A DNA stretch of 64,000 nt, from positions 62,001-126,000 of the forward strand of contig NZ_LLZG01000399.1 in the NCBI RefSeq assembly GCF_001509475.1, written 5' to 3'. The notes below the pieces were generated by a model. The model was not told the DNA's origin, did not search any database, and saw only the letters and a list, made by a program, of their open reading frames with translations. The first letter of the stretch is position 1; each line of letters opens with the position of its first letter. The stretch comes from Streptomyces regalis. Lineage in GTDB: Bacteria; Actinomycetota; Actinomycetes; Streptomycetales; Streptomycetaceae. Shown here in pieces: positions 1-8,795 of the stretch. A program made the translations under genes and the position numbers.

Positions 1-1338
1 ACGGGCAAAGGCGCCCAGGCCGGCATCCTGATCCGCTCCGCGGAAGCCCTGGAAACCGCCCACAAGCTGGACACCGTGGTCCTGGACAAGACCGGCACCG
101 TCACCGCGGGCAAGCCCGTCCTGACCGACGTCCACACAGCCGACGGCTTCGACGAGACGGAACTGCTGCGGCTGGTCGCCGCGGCCGAGACCGACAGTGA
201 ACACCCACTCGCCCAGGCCATCGTCACCGGCGTCCGCGACCGCGGTCTGCACCTGCCCGTGGCGACCGGGTTCGACTCGGTCACCGGCAAGGGCGTCCAG
301 GCCACCGTCGACAGGCGTGCCGTCCTGGTCGGCACCGCCCGGCTGCTGGGTGACGTAGGCATCGACACCACCGCATTGGCCCCGCTCGCGGCCAATCTGT
401 CGGCCGAGGGCAAGACCCCCGTGCTCGCGGCCGTCGACGGACGTCCCGCCGGTGTGCTGGCGGTCGCCGACACCGTCAAGGACGACTCCGTCTCCGCCAT
501 CGCCGCCCTCAAGCATCTCGGCATCGAGGTCATCATCATCACCGGCGACAACGCCCGCACCGCCGCGGCGATCGCCGCCCAGGTGGGCGTGGACCGGGTG
601 CTGGCCGAGGTTCTGCCCGAGCACAAGGCCGACGAGATCCGCCGTCTGCAGCGCGAGGGGCGGACCGTCGGCATGGTTGGCGACGGCATCAACGACGCCC
701 CCGCCCTGGCCGCCGCCGACGTCGGCCTGGCCATCGGAACCGGCACCGACGTGGCCATCGAGGCCGCCGACATCACCCTGATCTCCGGCTCGCTGAGCGG
801 AGTCGTCACCGCGATCCGCCTGTCGCGCGCCACCATGCGCAACATCCGGCAGAACCTGTTCTTCGCCCTGGTCTACAACGCCGTCGGAGTCCCCCTCGCC
901 GCGGGCGCCCTCTACCCCCTGTGGGGCCTGCGCCTCAGCCCGATCATCGCTGCCGCCGCCATGGCGCTCAGCTCTCTGTCGGTCGTCACCAACGCCTCCC
1001 GGCTACGCCGCTGGCACACCCAGCCACTGCCCGACGCCCAGTCCGCCCGCGTTCAGCCCCGTGTCGAGTCCGCCACCGACCGGGCCCAGTCCGACACCAC
1101 GGCCGCCACGGCGGGGCATGGGCACCGCCACCCCGCTTCCCAAGGCGGAGGCACTGTGGTCGCGGACCCGGTGTGCGGCATGCAGGTAGACAGGACCACC
1201 GCTGCCGAGCACCGGCAGACCGAGCACGGCACGTACTACTTCTGCTCCGCCCACTGCGCCGCCACCTTCGACGCCGACCAGGACCGCTACACCGCCCCCA
1301 CGACCGGCAGCCCGCACGAGGGAGGCGAACCTCGATGA
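1..1338 (+). CDS. Copper-translocating P-type ATPase, C-terminal part (5' end outside window)
   Basis: The reading frame is open from base 1 and ends at 1338, giving 445 codons. It covers the P/N domains and last membrane helices of a P1B-type ATPase that exports Cu(I). Visible motifs are the phosphorylation site DKTGTVT (Asp at about codon 29), the hinge GDGINDAP (about codon 227), and YNAVG and MALSSLSVV in the last two helices, which are the Cu+ ligand signatures of P1B-1 pumps. An unusual C-terminal extension carries a YHS metal-binding domain (DPVCGMQV, then FCSAHC). The stop overlaps the csoR start (ATGA), which supports a copper role. Substrate assignment rests on motifs; the N-terminal domains are not in view. 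Confidence 0.93.
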   Translation, partial: TGKGAQAGILIRSAEALETAHKLDTVVLDKTGTVTAGKPVLTDVHTADGFDETELLRLVAAAETDSEHPLAQAIVTGVRDRGLHLPVATGFDSVTGKGVQATVDRRAVLVGTARLLGDVGIDTTALAPLAANLSAEGKTPVLAAVDGRPAGVLAVADTVKDDSVSAIAALKHLGIEVIIITGDNARTAAAIAAQVGVDRVLAEVLPEHKADEIRRLQREGRTVGMVGDGINDAPALAAADVGLAIGTGTDVAIEAADITLISGSLSGVVTAIRLSRATMRNIRQNLFFALVYNAVGVPLAAGALYPLWGLRLSPIIAAAAMALSSLSVVTNASRLRRWHTQPLPDAQSARVQPRVESATDRAQSDTTAATAGHGHRHPASQGGGTVVADPVCGMQVDRTTAAEHRQTEHGTYYFCSAHCAATFDADQDRYTAPTTGSPHEGGEPR

Positions 1339-1667
1339 CCACCGCTCCAGCCGCCTCTCGCCACGCCCACGAACAGCACACCCAGGCACCCGGTTACGCC
1401 GATCACAAGGCCGACCACCTGGCCCGCCTGAGCAAGATCGAGGGCCAGATACGCGGCATCTCCCGCATGGTCACCGGCGACCGCTACTGCATCGACGTCC
1501 TCACCCAGATCACAGCAGCCAGCCGAGCCCTCCAAGAAGTCGCCCTCAGTCTCCTCGACGACCACTTGCGCGGCTGCGTCACCGACGCCGCCCGCGCCGA
1601 TCCGGCCCAAGCCGAGGAGAAGTTCGCGGAACTGAGTGACACCTTGCGCCGCGCAGTGCGTCTGTAG
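1335..1667 (+). CDS. csoR: CsoR copper-sensing repressor
   Basis: A 110-residue CsoR/RcnR-family (DUF156) regulator. The family is all-helical, binds operator DNA when apo and releases it on Cu(I) binding. The core begins at DHLARLSKIEGQIRGI. The Cu ligands fit the Cys-His-Cys pattern: Cys in RYCIDVL, then His and Cys in DDHLRGC. The ATG overlaps the stop of the copper ATPase gene by four bases, so the two are probably translated together. A palindrome of CsoR-operator type lies 48 bp downstream, ahead of the next copper genes. The sensor role is inferred from ligands and context. Confidence 0.93.
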   Translation: MTTAPAASRHAHEQHTQAPGYADHKADHLARLSKIEGQIRGISRMVTGDRYCIDVLTQITAASRALQEVALSLLDDHLRGCVTDAARADPAQAEEKFAELSDTLRRAVRL

Positions 1668-1714
1668 CCCCTCCTGGGGTGGGGTCCACGCCCTCGTCGC
1701 TCGAGGCGCTGAAT

Positions 1715-1729
1715 TACCCCCATGGGGTA
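1715..1729. promoter_or_regulatory. Probable CsoR operator
   Basis: TACCCC and GGGGTA form an inverted repeat around a 3-bp CAT spacer, followed by an AT-rich TATTGA. It lies between csoR and the His-rich membrane protein gene. G/C-tract palindromes flanked by TA are the known form of CsoR operators in actinomycetes. It is the only such palindrome noticed in this block. Confidence 0.65.
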
Positions 1730-1776
1730 TATTGACGACGATGAGCCGTTTTTCAGCTCCAGCACGGACGGAGACC

Positions 1777-2238
1777 ATGACGAGAGCCGACCACCGGCGA
1801 GGCGGCGCCAGCAGCGCCGCACTCCGGTGGACGCGCGCTGCCGTCATCGCGCTGATGGCAGCGCTCGCTGTTCTCGTTCACCACGAGACGGCTGTGGCCA
1901 TCGCGTCTGTGCCACCCACGGCGGCCTCGGAAACGAGCATCCTCGCGGGTATGCACCACGCGGCCGCAATGACCCATTCCGTGCACACGGACGGGCACAC
2001 CACGTCGCCGGGCGCCACGACCACGACCACGACCGACGATCATGGGGCGTGCTCTGGCACGGTGATGCAGCACTGCTCCGCCGCCGGTGTCGACAGCGTG
2101 AAGCTCGTGCCTCCTCACCACCCCTCCATCAACTGCGCTCCGGCCCTCCTTTCCGGAGCAGCCGCTGGCCGCGACGTCCCGGGAACGACGGGACGGGCAC
2201 CACCCGATCTTTCGGTTCTCTCTCGATTGCTGCTGTAG
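1777..2238 (+). CDS. Small His-rich membrane or secreted protein
   Basis: About 153 residues from the ATG at 1777; an in-frame ATG at 1741 would add 12. After a basic N-terminus there is one hydrophobic segment (AAVIALMAALAVLV), then a polar region rich in His, Met and Thr (MHHAAAMTHSVH, a Thr run, CSGTVMQHC). This suggests a signal anchor with an extracytoplasmic metal-binding tail. It sits between csoR and the multicopper oxidase and just after the CsoR-type palindrome, so a role in copper handling is likely but inferred. It resembles small uncharacterised Streptomyces proteins found beside copper genes; no enzymatic domain is seen. Confidence 0.6.
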   Translation: MTRADHRRGGASSAALRWTRAAVIALMAALAVLVHHETAVAIASVPPTAASETSILAGMHHAAAMTHSVHTDGHTTSPGATTTTTTDDHGACSGTVMQHCSAAGVDSVKLVPPHHPSINCAPALLSGAAAGRDVPGTTGRAPPDLSVLSRLLL

Positions 2239-2328
2239 GCCGCGCCCTCGGCTGCGCACGTTCACGCGTGCGTTCAGCCGAGACCGCACGCGACCGAACA
2301 GAAGCGACATCGAGAAGAGGACACCCCT

Positions 2329-3948
2329 GTGAACAGCATGAACCGCCGCTCCGTCCTGCTGACCGGGCTCAGCGTCGCGGGCACGGGCGCGCTCGCCGCC
2401 TGCAGCGGCTCCGGCAGCACGCCTGCCCTGATCAGCCCCTCCGAACCGGCCGTCGCCGCCGCCGACAAGAAGCGCACGAAGAGCGGCAGGACACACGAAC
2501 TGACCCTGACCGCAGCACAGGCCAAGGTCGACCTGGGCGCCGGACTCAAGGCCAGCACCTGGGCCTTCAGCGGCCAGACCCCGGGCAAGGAACTGCGCGT
2601 CTCGGCCGGAGACACACTCGCCGCCACGCTGTCCAACCAGCTGCCGAACCAGACCACCACCTCCATCCACTGGCACGGCGTCGCCCTGCGTAACGACATG
2701 GACGGGGCACCGCCGGCCACCCAGACCGCCGTCCGCGCCGGCCGCAACTTCACCTACCGGTTCACCGCGGACGCTCCCGGTACCTACTTCTTCCACCCGC
2801 ACGTCGGCGTCCAGCTCGACCGCGGCCTGTACGCGCCGTTGATCGTGGAGGACCCCAAGGAGCCACTGTCGTACGACGAGGAGTGGGTGGTCGTCCTCGA
2901 CGACTGGCTCGACGGCGTCACCGGCACCCCGGACGACGTCTTCGCCGAGTTGAAGCAGGGCATGGGCGGGATGCACATGGGCGAGGCTTCCGGCAGCTCG
3001 TCCAGCCCCTCCGGCCACGACATGGGACACATGGCCGGGATGGACATGGACAGCGGCACAGGCGCGACGAGCAGCTCACCGTCCCCGTCCTCCGGCGCAG
3101 GCATGTCGACGAAGTTCATGCTGATGGGGGCCCGGAGCCCGCTGCTCGGCGGCGACGCTGGCGACGTGAAGTACCCCCACCACCTGATCAACGGCCGCGT
3201 TCCGGCCGACCCCGAGGTCTTCCGCACCAAGCCCGGCAAGCGGATCCGGCTGCGACTGATCAACGCCGGCGGCGACACCGCGTACCGCGTCTCCCTCGGC
3301 GGCCACAAGCTCACCCTCACCCACACCGACGGCTTCCCCGTCCAACATCAGCAGGTCGACGCCGTGCTGATCGGCATGGGCGAACGCTACGACGCCCTCG
3401 TCACCCTGGACGACGGAGTCTTTCCTCTTGTCGCACTGGCGGAGGGCAAAAACGCCACCGGCCTGGCCTTGGTCCGCACTGGATCAGGAAGCGCGCCGAA
3501 GCCGGACGTTCGCCCGAAGGAACTGGACGGGATGATCATGGCCGCGTTGCAGCTGCGCGCGGCGGACGACGTCCGGCTGACGTCCAAGAAGGCGGACCGG
3601 GTCCACCGCATCGAGCTGACCGGCGGCATGATGACGTACAACTGGGCCATCAACGGCAAGCGGTTCGACATGAACCACCCGACCGCGAACCCGATCACAG
3701 TCGAGGAAGGCCAACGGGTACGGCTGGACTTCGTCAACACCACCACCATGTGGCACCCGATGCACCTGCACGGCCACACCTACCAGATCGGCACGGGCGG
3801 CCCGCGCAAGGACACCGCGATCGTCCTGCCGAAAAGGACGCTGTCGGTGTTCTTCGACGCGGACAACCCCGGGCAGTGGATGCTGCACTGCCACAACGCC
3901 TACCACGGCGAAGCCGGAATGATGGCGCTGGTGGCCTACCAGAGCTGA
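2329..3948 (+). CDS. Multicopper oxidase, exported, Met-rich
   Basis: A 539-residue multicopper oxidase of the CueO/laccase type that probably oxidises Cu(I) outside the membrane. The GTG at 2329 follows GAGAAGAGG. The N-terminus has a twin-arginine motif (NRRSVLL) and a lipobox-like LAAC, so it is probably a Tat-exported lipoprotein. All four copper-binding blocks are present: HWHG, HPH, HPMHLHGH and HCHNAYHGEAGMM. Between domains lies a Met/His-rich insert (MGGMHMG, HDMGHMAGMDMD), which in CueO-type enzymes binds extra Cu. Its place after csoR and the operator supports copper detoxification rather than lignin or phenol oxidation. Confidence 0.93.
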   Translation: MNSMNRRSVLLTGLSVAGTGALAACSGSGSTPALISPSEPAVAAADKKRTKSGRTHELTLTAAQAKVDLGAGLKASTWAFSGQTPGKELRVSAGDTLAATLSNQLPNQTTTSIHWHGVALRNDMDGAPPATQTAVRAGRNFTYRFTADAPGTYFFHPHVGVQLDRGLYAPLIVEDPKEPLSYDEEWVVVLDDWLDGVTGTPDDVFAELKQGMGGMHMGEASGSSSSPSGHDMGHMAGMDMDSGTGATSSSPSPSSGAGMSTKFMLMGARSPLLGGDAGDVKYPHHLINGRVPADPEVFRTKPGKRIRLRLINAGGDTAYRVSLGGHKLTLTHTDGFPVQHQQVDAVLIGMGERYDALVTLDDGVFPLVALAEGKNATGLALVRTGSGSAPKPDVRPKELDGMIMAALQLRAADDVRLTSKKADRVHRIELTGGMMTYNWAINGKRFDMNHPTANPITVEEGQRVRLDFVNTTTMWHPMHLHGHTYQIGTGGPRKDTAIVLPKRTLSVFFDADNPGQWMLHCHNAYHGEAGMMALVAYQS

Positions 3949-3964
3949 TCGTCAAGCCCTGCAG

Positions 3965-4054
3965 GTGCCCAGCCAGACGCGGGCGGGCCGGGCTGCCGAG
4001 CCGTTCCTCGACGGCGCCGAGGAGTTGACGCGCGGCGGATTCGGAGAGCTGCTC
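3965..4054 (+). other. Short coding-like remnant in the gap after the oxidase
   Basis: The 279-bp gap between the multicopper oxidase and the first USP holds a 29-codon stretch (GTG to TGA) ending AEELTRGGFGELL, with codon use like a real C-terminus but no identifiable family. It may be the tail of a deleted gene. Nothing else is recognised in the gap. Confidence 0.2.
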
Positions 4055-4227
4055 TGACCGGCCGCGAGGAGGCGTGCCGCCACGGCACCTTCGCTTCGCC
4101 GTCCACTGGTGATCACCTCACCCCGTCCCGTCATGGTCTCTTGGTGTGGCGGCGCTCGATGGCAGGGGGCAGGCTGGAGGACGGTGACGGTGAAGGGGCG
4201 GCACTCAAGACCCTTCTGGAGGCGGCC

Positions 4228-5100
4228 ATGACTGGTGCGGACGGGCGTCGGCCGATCGTGGTGGGCGTCGACCCTGATCCTTCGAAGCGGCTGGCGCTCG
4301 CCTGGGCCGCCGACGAAGCAGATCGGCGTGGCCTGCCGCTGCGGCTCGTCCACGCCCAGGGCGTGCCGACCGGCGGATACCGCTCGGGAGAGGCACGGCC
4401 GTCCTGGGAGGAGTGGAACCGGGCGCTGCATGGCGCGGGTGACCAGGTGCTCAAGAAGGCCGTTGCGTACGTCGAGTCCCGGCAGCCGACGGTGGAGGTG
4501 TCGACGCTGCTGGCGGAGGGAGAACCGGCGTGGGTCCTGCGCGAGGAGGCGCGCAGCGCCTCTCTGGTCGTGGTCGGCTCGTGGCACCTGAGCAGACGCC
4601 GCGAACTGTTCACCTCCGCCTCCGTGGCGCTCCCGCTCAGCGCCCATGCTTCCTGCCCGGTGGCGGTTGTACCGGAGTCTGAGCACGTCACCCAGGAGCC
4701 CGCGTACTTCGTGGTCGGCGTCGACGGCAGTCCGCATTCGGCTGCGGCGGTGGATGTGGCGTTCGAGGAGGCGGCCCTGCGTGGGGCGCGGCTGCGGGCC
4801 CTGTACGTGTGGCATCCGCCGCTGCTCGGTGTGCTGGACGAGGACGCCGCGGTGCGGGAGTGCCGCCGTGTGCTGTCGGAGACGGTCGCGGGCCGCACCG
4901 CGACGCACCCGGACGTGGAACTGCACCACGAAGTCGTCCGCGGCCACCCGGTGCAGGTCCTGACGGAAGCCTCGGAACACGCCCTGGGCCTGGTCGTGGG
5001 AACCCGGGGGCACGGGGGATTCACGGGCATGCTGCTGGGCTCGGTGAGCCAGGGGGTGCTGCGCCACGCCCGCTGTCCCGTCATCACGGTCCCAGTGTGA
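4228..5100 (+). CDS. Tandem universal stress protein (USP 1)
   Basis: 290 residues from ATG 4228, which follows CTGGAGG; a longer frame exists upstream but has no ribosome site. It has two Usp domains. The second keeps the ATP-binding loop G-2x-G-9x-GS (GTRGHGGFTGMLLGS). The first is degenerate (GSWHLSRRRELF), so probably only one domain binds nucleotide. Tandem-USP proteins of this size are hallmark members of the mycobacterial DosR dormancy regulon. It is the first of five USPs in the window. The gene lies just before a P2-type ATPase and the trkA pair. Biochemical function is unknown for the family. Confidence 0.9.
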   Translation: MTGADGRRPIVVGVDPDPSKRLALAWAADEADRRGLPLRLVHAQGVPTGGYRSGEARPSWEEWNRALHGAGDQVLKKAVAYVESRQPTVEVSTLLAEGEPAWVLREEARSASLVVVGSWHLSRRRELFTSASVALPLSAHASCPVAVVPESEHVTQEPAYFVVGVDGSPHSAAAVDVAFEEAALRGARLRALYVWHPPLLGVLDEDAAVRECRRVLSETVAGRTATHPDVELHHEVVRGHPVQVLTEASEHALGLVVGTRGHGGFTGMLLGSVSQGVLRHARCPVITVPV

Positions 5101-5115
5101 GGCGGCGAACGGCCC

Positions 5116-5129
5116 GGGGCTTCTGTCCC
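5116..5129. promoter_or_regulatory. DevR/OsdR-like box upstream of the ATPase-trkA operon
   Basis: GGGGCTTCTGTCCC fits GGGNCNNNNGNCCC, the reduced binding pattern of the dormancy regulator DevR (DosR)/OsdR, with a 4-base centre between half sites. It is 185 bp before the P-type ATPase start. It looks like the site family upstream of mycobacterial dormancy genes, but the pattern is short in such GC-rich DNA. Confidence 0.4.
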
Positions 5130-5313
5130 GGATGGCCCTGGTGGTGTCGTCGGGCCCGTCACACGATGAGGGAACGCCGCCGGTCATGGGCGGCGAACTG
5201 GCGAGACGCCCGCCGAGTCCCCTGGAGTCCGTCATGGCAGCCTCACCCAACGCGCTCCGCGCAGTCCGGCCGATCGCACCGGTGACGGGGACCGCGTCAC
5301 CGTACGGGATCGG

Positions 5314-8139
5314 ATGATGCGCACCGGTACGGAACCGCTGATGCCGGGCGGAGAGAAGGACGAGGCCGCCGGTGTCACGTCCGCTTCCGGTCCGCGTCCG
5401 CCGGTGCGGGAACTTCCCGCCGGTGAGGTCTTCACCGCGCTGGACACGTCGCGGCGCGGCCTGTCGGCGGCGCAGGCACGGGCCCGGCTGGAGCGGTACG
5501 GGGCCAACGAACTGCCCCGTGCGGGGCGGCGCGCCGTGTGGCGGCAGCTGGGGGCGCAGTTCACGGACCTCTTCGCGGTCGTGCTGATCGTCGCGGCGGG
5601 AATCACCTTCCTCGCCTACTGGCTGGAAGAGCCGCGTGACATCGGGACCTTCCAGCTTGCGGTGGCGATCCTCGGCGTCGTGGTGCTGAACGCCGCCATC
5701 GGCTTCACCCAGGAGTACTCGGCCGAGCGGACGGCCCAGGCGCTGGCGGCGATGGTGCCCCACACCTGCAGGGTGCTGCGCGGCGGCGAACGGCTGGAGC
5801 TGCCGGCCCGGGAGCTGGTGCCGGGCGACGTGATGGTGCTGGAGGCCGGGGACGCGGTGTCGGCGGACGGCCGGGTGATCGAGGCCCACGAACTCGCCGT
5901 GAACAACGCGCCGTTGACCGGGGAGAGCAATGCCGTGGGCCGTACGGCCGATCCGGTGGCGGCCGGGCCGGCGCTGGAGGCCCGTAACTGCGTGTTCATG
6001 GGGACGGACGTCGTCGCGGGGTCCGGGCGGGCGGTGGTGTTCGCCGCCGGCGTGACCACCGAGTTCGGGCGGATCTACCGGCTGGCCGCGGCCGCCCCGA
6101 GGCAGAAGACCCCGCTCCAGCACCAGGTGGCCTCGATGGCGCGGCGGGTGGCGGGGGCGGCCCTGGCGATCGGCGCCCTGATGTTCGCCGTGCGGCTGCC
6201 CACGGGGGAGTCCCTGGTGACGCTGTTCGTGTTCGCGCTGGGGGTGATGGTGGCGCTGGTGCCGGAGGGGCTGCCCGCGACGCTCTCGGTGTCCCTGGCG
6301 ATCGGGGTACGGCGGATGGCGCGCCGCCACGCGCTGATCAAGCAGCTGCTGGCGGTGGAGGCCCTCGGGTCGACCACGGTGGTGTGCACCGACAAGACCG
6401 GAACGCTGACGCAGGCGGAGATGACGGTCACCAGCGTGTGGGCGGGCGGTGTCACGCACCCGGTGACCGGTGTGGGGTACGCCCCGAGCGGTGAGGTCGC
6501 CGATGCGGCGCCGGTGCGCGAGCTGCTGCGGGTGGCGGGCCTGTGCTGCAACGCACGGCTGGTTCCACCCTCGGGCCCCCGGGAGCACTGGCGGGTGCTC
6601 GGTGACACCACCGAGGGGGCCCTGCTCGTCGTCGCCGCGAAGGCCGGTCTCGACGTGGACGCGGAGGAGGCGGCGGCGCCGCGGGTGACGGAGTTCCCCT
6701 TCGACTCGGTCCGCAAGCTGATGACCACGGTGCACAAGGGCGGCGCGGGATATCAGGCGTGCGTGAAGGGGGCGCCCGGGGAACTGCTGGCGCGGTGCAC
6801 CGACGTGGAGTGGGCGGGGCGGCGCGGGCCGCTGACCGATCAGGACCGGGCGGCGGTCGTCGCGGCGGGTGACGCCCTGGCCTCGCAGGGGCTGCGGGTG
6901 CTGGCCGTCGCGCGGCGGGAGCTGGACGGGGCCCGCCCCGCGCAGGATGAGGCCGAGTCCGCACTCACGCTGCTGGGCCTGGTCGGCATGCTGGACCCGC
7001 CGCGTCCGGAGGTCACCGACGCGGTCGCCGCCTGCCGGCGAGCCGGGATCCGGATCGTGATGGTCACCGGCGACCACCCGCTGACCGGGGAGGCCGTGGC
7101 CCGGCGGGTCGGGATCGTACGGCGGCCGGATCCGGTGGTGGTGACGGGCGCCAGGCTCGACGCGATGGACGACGAGGCGCTCGACGCGCTGATCGCCGAG
7201 CCGTCGGAGTTGCTGCTGTGCCGGGTCAGTCCGGAGCACAAGATGCGTGTGGTCACCGCCTTCCAGCGGCGCGGCGAGGTGGTGGCGGTCACCGGCGACG
7301 GGGCGAACGACGCGCCGGCGCTCAAACACGCCGACATCGGGGTCGCGATGGGGGCGTCCGGGACCGATGTCGCACGGGAGGCAGCCTCGATGGTGCTGCT
7401 GGACGACTCGTTCGCCTCCATCGCGGCGGCGGTGCGGCTCGGCAGGTCCGTCTACCAGAACATCCGCAAGTTCCTCGTCTACGTCTTCAGCAGCAACATC
7501 GGCGAACTCGGCCCGATCCTGGCAGCGACGTTCGCCGGATTCCCCCTGGTGCCCATCAGCGCCGTGCAGATCCTGGCGATCGACCTGGGCTCGGACGTCA
7601 TGCCCGCCCTGGCGCTGGGCGCGGAACGGCCTGAGCCGGACGTGATGGACCGCCCGCCGCGCTCCAGGCGTGAACGGCTGTTCTCCCCCGCGGTGGTGGG
7701 ACGCATCCTGTTCCTGGGCGGCATCCAGGCGCTCGGCGTGTGCGCCGTGTTCTTCTGGCACATTCATTCCTCCGGCATCCCGTTCGACGACTTCACCGAG
7801 GACAATCCCGTCTACCGGGAGGCCGTCACGCTGGCCCAGGGCGGGATCGTGCTCAGCCAGTTCTTCGTCTCCCTCGCGGTGCGCACCGACCGCCAGAGCA
7901 TCCTGAGGGTGGGACTGCTTTCCAATCCGGCCCTGCTGGCGGCCGGCGGCTTCGGAGTCACCCTCATGGCCGCGATCAGCTACCTGCCGCCGCTGCAGGC
8001 CGTCTTCAACACCGCCCCGCTCGACGCCACCGACTGGGCGGTCCTGGCCGGGCTCGGCACCCTGCCCCTGCTCGCGGACGAGGCCCGCAAGGCGTGGCTG
8101 CGCCGCAGCGCCGACCGCCGGAAAGGAGCCCCACGGTGA
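5314..8139 (+). CDS. P2-type cation-transporting ATPase (Ca2+-type)
   Basis: Up to 941 residues. Start sites at 5314, 5317 and 5341 are all in frame and none has a clear ribosome site. Domain order is an N-terminal cation-ATPase domain (ELPAGEVF), the actuator loop with LTGES, helix M4 with PEGLP, the phosphorylation site DKTGTLT, the hinge TGDGANDAP, and C-terminal helices with long hydrophobic stretches. PEGLP in M4 is the SERCA-type pattern, so Ca2+ (or Mn2+) export is the best guess; substrate is not proven. The stop overlaps the GTG of a TrkA-type gene, so the three genes form one operon. Its resemblance to CtpF, a dormancy-regulated mycobacterial ATPase, fits the context. Confidence 0.9.
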   Translation: MMRTGTEPLMPGGEKDEAAGVTSASGPRPPVRELPAGEVFTALDTSRRGLSAAQARARLERYGANELPRAGRRAVWRQLGAQFTDLFAVVLIVAAGITFLAYWLEEPRDIGTFQLAVAILGVVVLNAAIGFTQEYSAERTAQALAAMVPHTCRVLRGGERLELPARELVPGDVMVLEAGDAVSADGRVIEAHELAVNNAPLTGESNAVGRTADPVAAGPALEARNCVFMGTDVVAGSGRAVVFAAGVTTEFGRIYRLAAAAPRQKTPLQHQVASMARRVAGAALAIGALMFAVRLPTGESLVTLFVFALGVMVALVPEGLPATLSVSLAIGVRRMARRHALIKQLLAVEALGSTTVVCTDKTGTLTQAEMTVTSVWAGGVTHPVTGVGYAPSGEVADAAPVRELLRVAGLCCNARLVPPSGPREHWRVLGDTTEGALLVVAAKAGLDVDAEEAAAPRVTEFPFDSVRKLMTTVHKGGAGYQACVKGAPGELLARCTDVEWAGRRGPLTDQDRAAVVAAGDALASQGLRVLAVARRELDGARPAQDEAESALTLLGLVGMLDPPRPEVTDAVAACRRAGIRIVMVTGDHPLTGEAVARRVGIVRRPDPVVVTGARLDAMDDEALDALIAEPSELLLCRVSPEHKMRVVTAFQRRGEVVAVTGDGANDAPALKHADIGVAMGASGTDVAREAASMVLLDDSFASIAAAVRLGRSVYQNIRKFLVYVFSSNIGELGPILAATFAGFPLVPISAVQILAIDLGSDVMPALALGAERPEPDVMDRPPRSRRERLFSPAVVGRILFLGGIQALGVCAVFFWHIHSSGIPFDDFTEDNPVYREAVTLAQGGIVLSQFFVSLAVRTDRQSILRVGLLSNPALLAAGGFGVTLMAAISYLPPLQAVFNTAPLDATDWAVLAGLGTLPLLADEARKAWLRRSADRRKGAPR

Positions 8140-8795
8140 AGGTGATCGTCGTCGGCTGCGGACGGGTGGGATCCACCCTCGCCGGTCTGCTCGCTACGGA
8201 AGGGCACGACGTGCAGGTGGTGGACCGGAGTCCCAAGGCCGCCCGACTGCTGCCCGACAGCCCCCGCATCCGCTTCCACGAGGGCAACGGCTACAGCCGG
8301 GCCGCGCTCCAGACCGCCGGGATCGAACACGCGGACGCGTTCGTCGCCGTCACCTCCGGCGACAACAGCAACATCGTCAGCGCGCGCACGGCGAGGGAGA
8401 CCTACCGGGTCCCGATCGTCCTCGCCCGCATCTACGATCCCCGGCGCGCCGACATCTACCGCGAGCTCGGCATCCCCACCATCGCCAGCGTCCGCTGGAC
8501 CGTGCACCAGATCCACCAGATGCTGCTGCACCGCCACCTGACCCCCGAACTCAGCTTCGGCAACGGAGAGACCCTGCTCATCCGCTCCGAAGTGCCCGAC
8601 TACCTCATCGGGCGGCGGCTGACCGAGTTCGACGTCGACGGCGAGATCCGCGTCGTCGAGGTCACCCGCGCCGGCCGCTCCCTGATCCCCGCGCACAGCA
8701 CGCCCGCCCAGGCCGGCGACCTGGTCACCTTCGCCGTCGCCGCCACCGCGCTCGGCAGGCTGCGCGGCTTTCTCGACAAGGAGCTGGGGACATGA
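8136..8795 (+). CDS. TrkA-type K+ uptake regulatory protein (first of pair)
   Basis: 219 residues from a GTG preceded by GAAAGGAG, overlapping the ATPase stop. The N-terminus is an NAD-binding Rossmann fold (VVGCGRVGSTLAG, then VVDRSP), the RCK_N/TrkA-N domain. A TrkA-C-like domain follows (about residues 135-219). Such proteins gate TrkH/Ktr potassium channels in response to NAD(H) or ATP. No TrkH or KtrB membrane subunit is encoded next to it. The next gene is a second TrkA-type protein, an arrangement like mycobacterial CeoB/CeoC. Confidence 0.88.
   Translation: MKVIVVGCGRVGSTLAGLLATEGHDVQVVDRSPKAARLLPDSPRIRFHEGNGYSRAALQTAGIEHADAFVAVTSGDNSNIVSARTARETYRVPIVLARIYDPRRADIYRELGIPTIASVRWTVHQIHQMLLHRHLTPELSFGNGETLLIRSEVPDYLIGRRLTEFDVDGEIRVVEVTRAGRSLIPAHSTPAQAGDLVTFAVAATALGRLRGFLDKELGT

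Noticed and set aside
3952..7767. Open frame of about 1270 codons on the minus strand, antisense to USP 1 and the P-type ATPase
   Set aside because: It is a shadow of the G/C-rich third positions of the plus-strand genes. It is rich in Arg, His, Pro and Gly with no domain, while the plus strand shows clear ATPase motifs.
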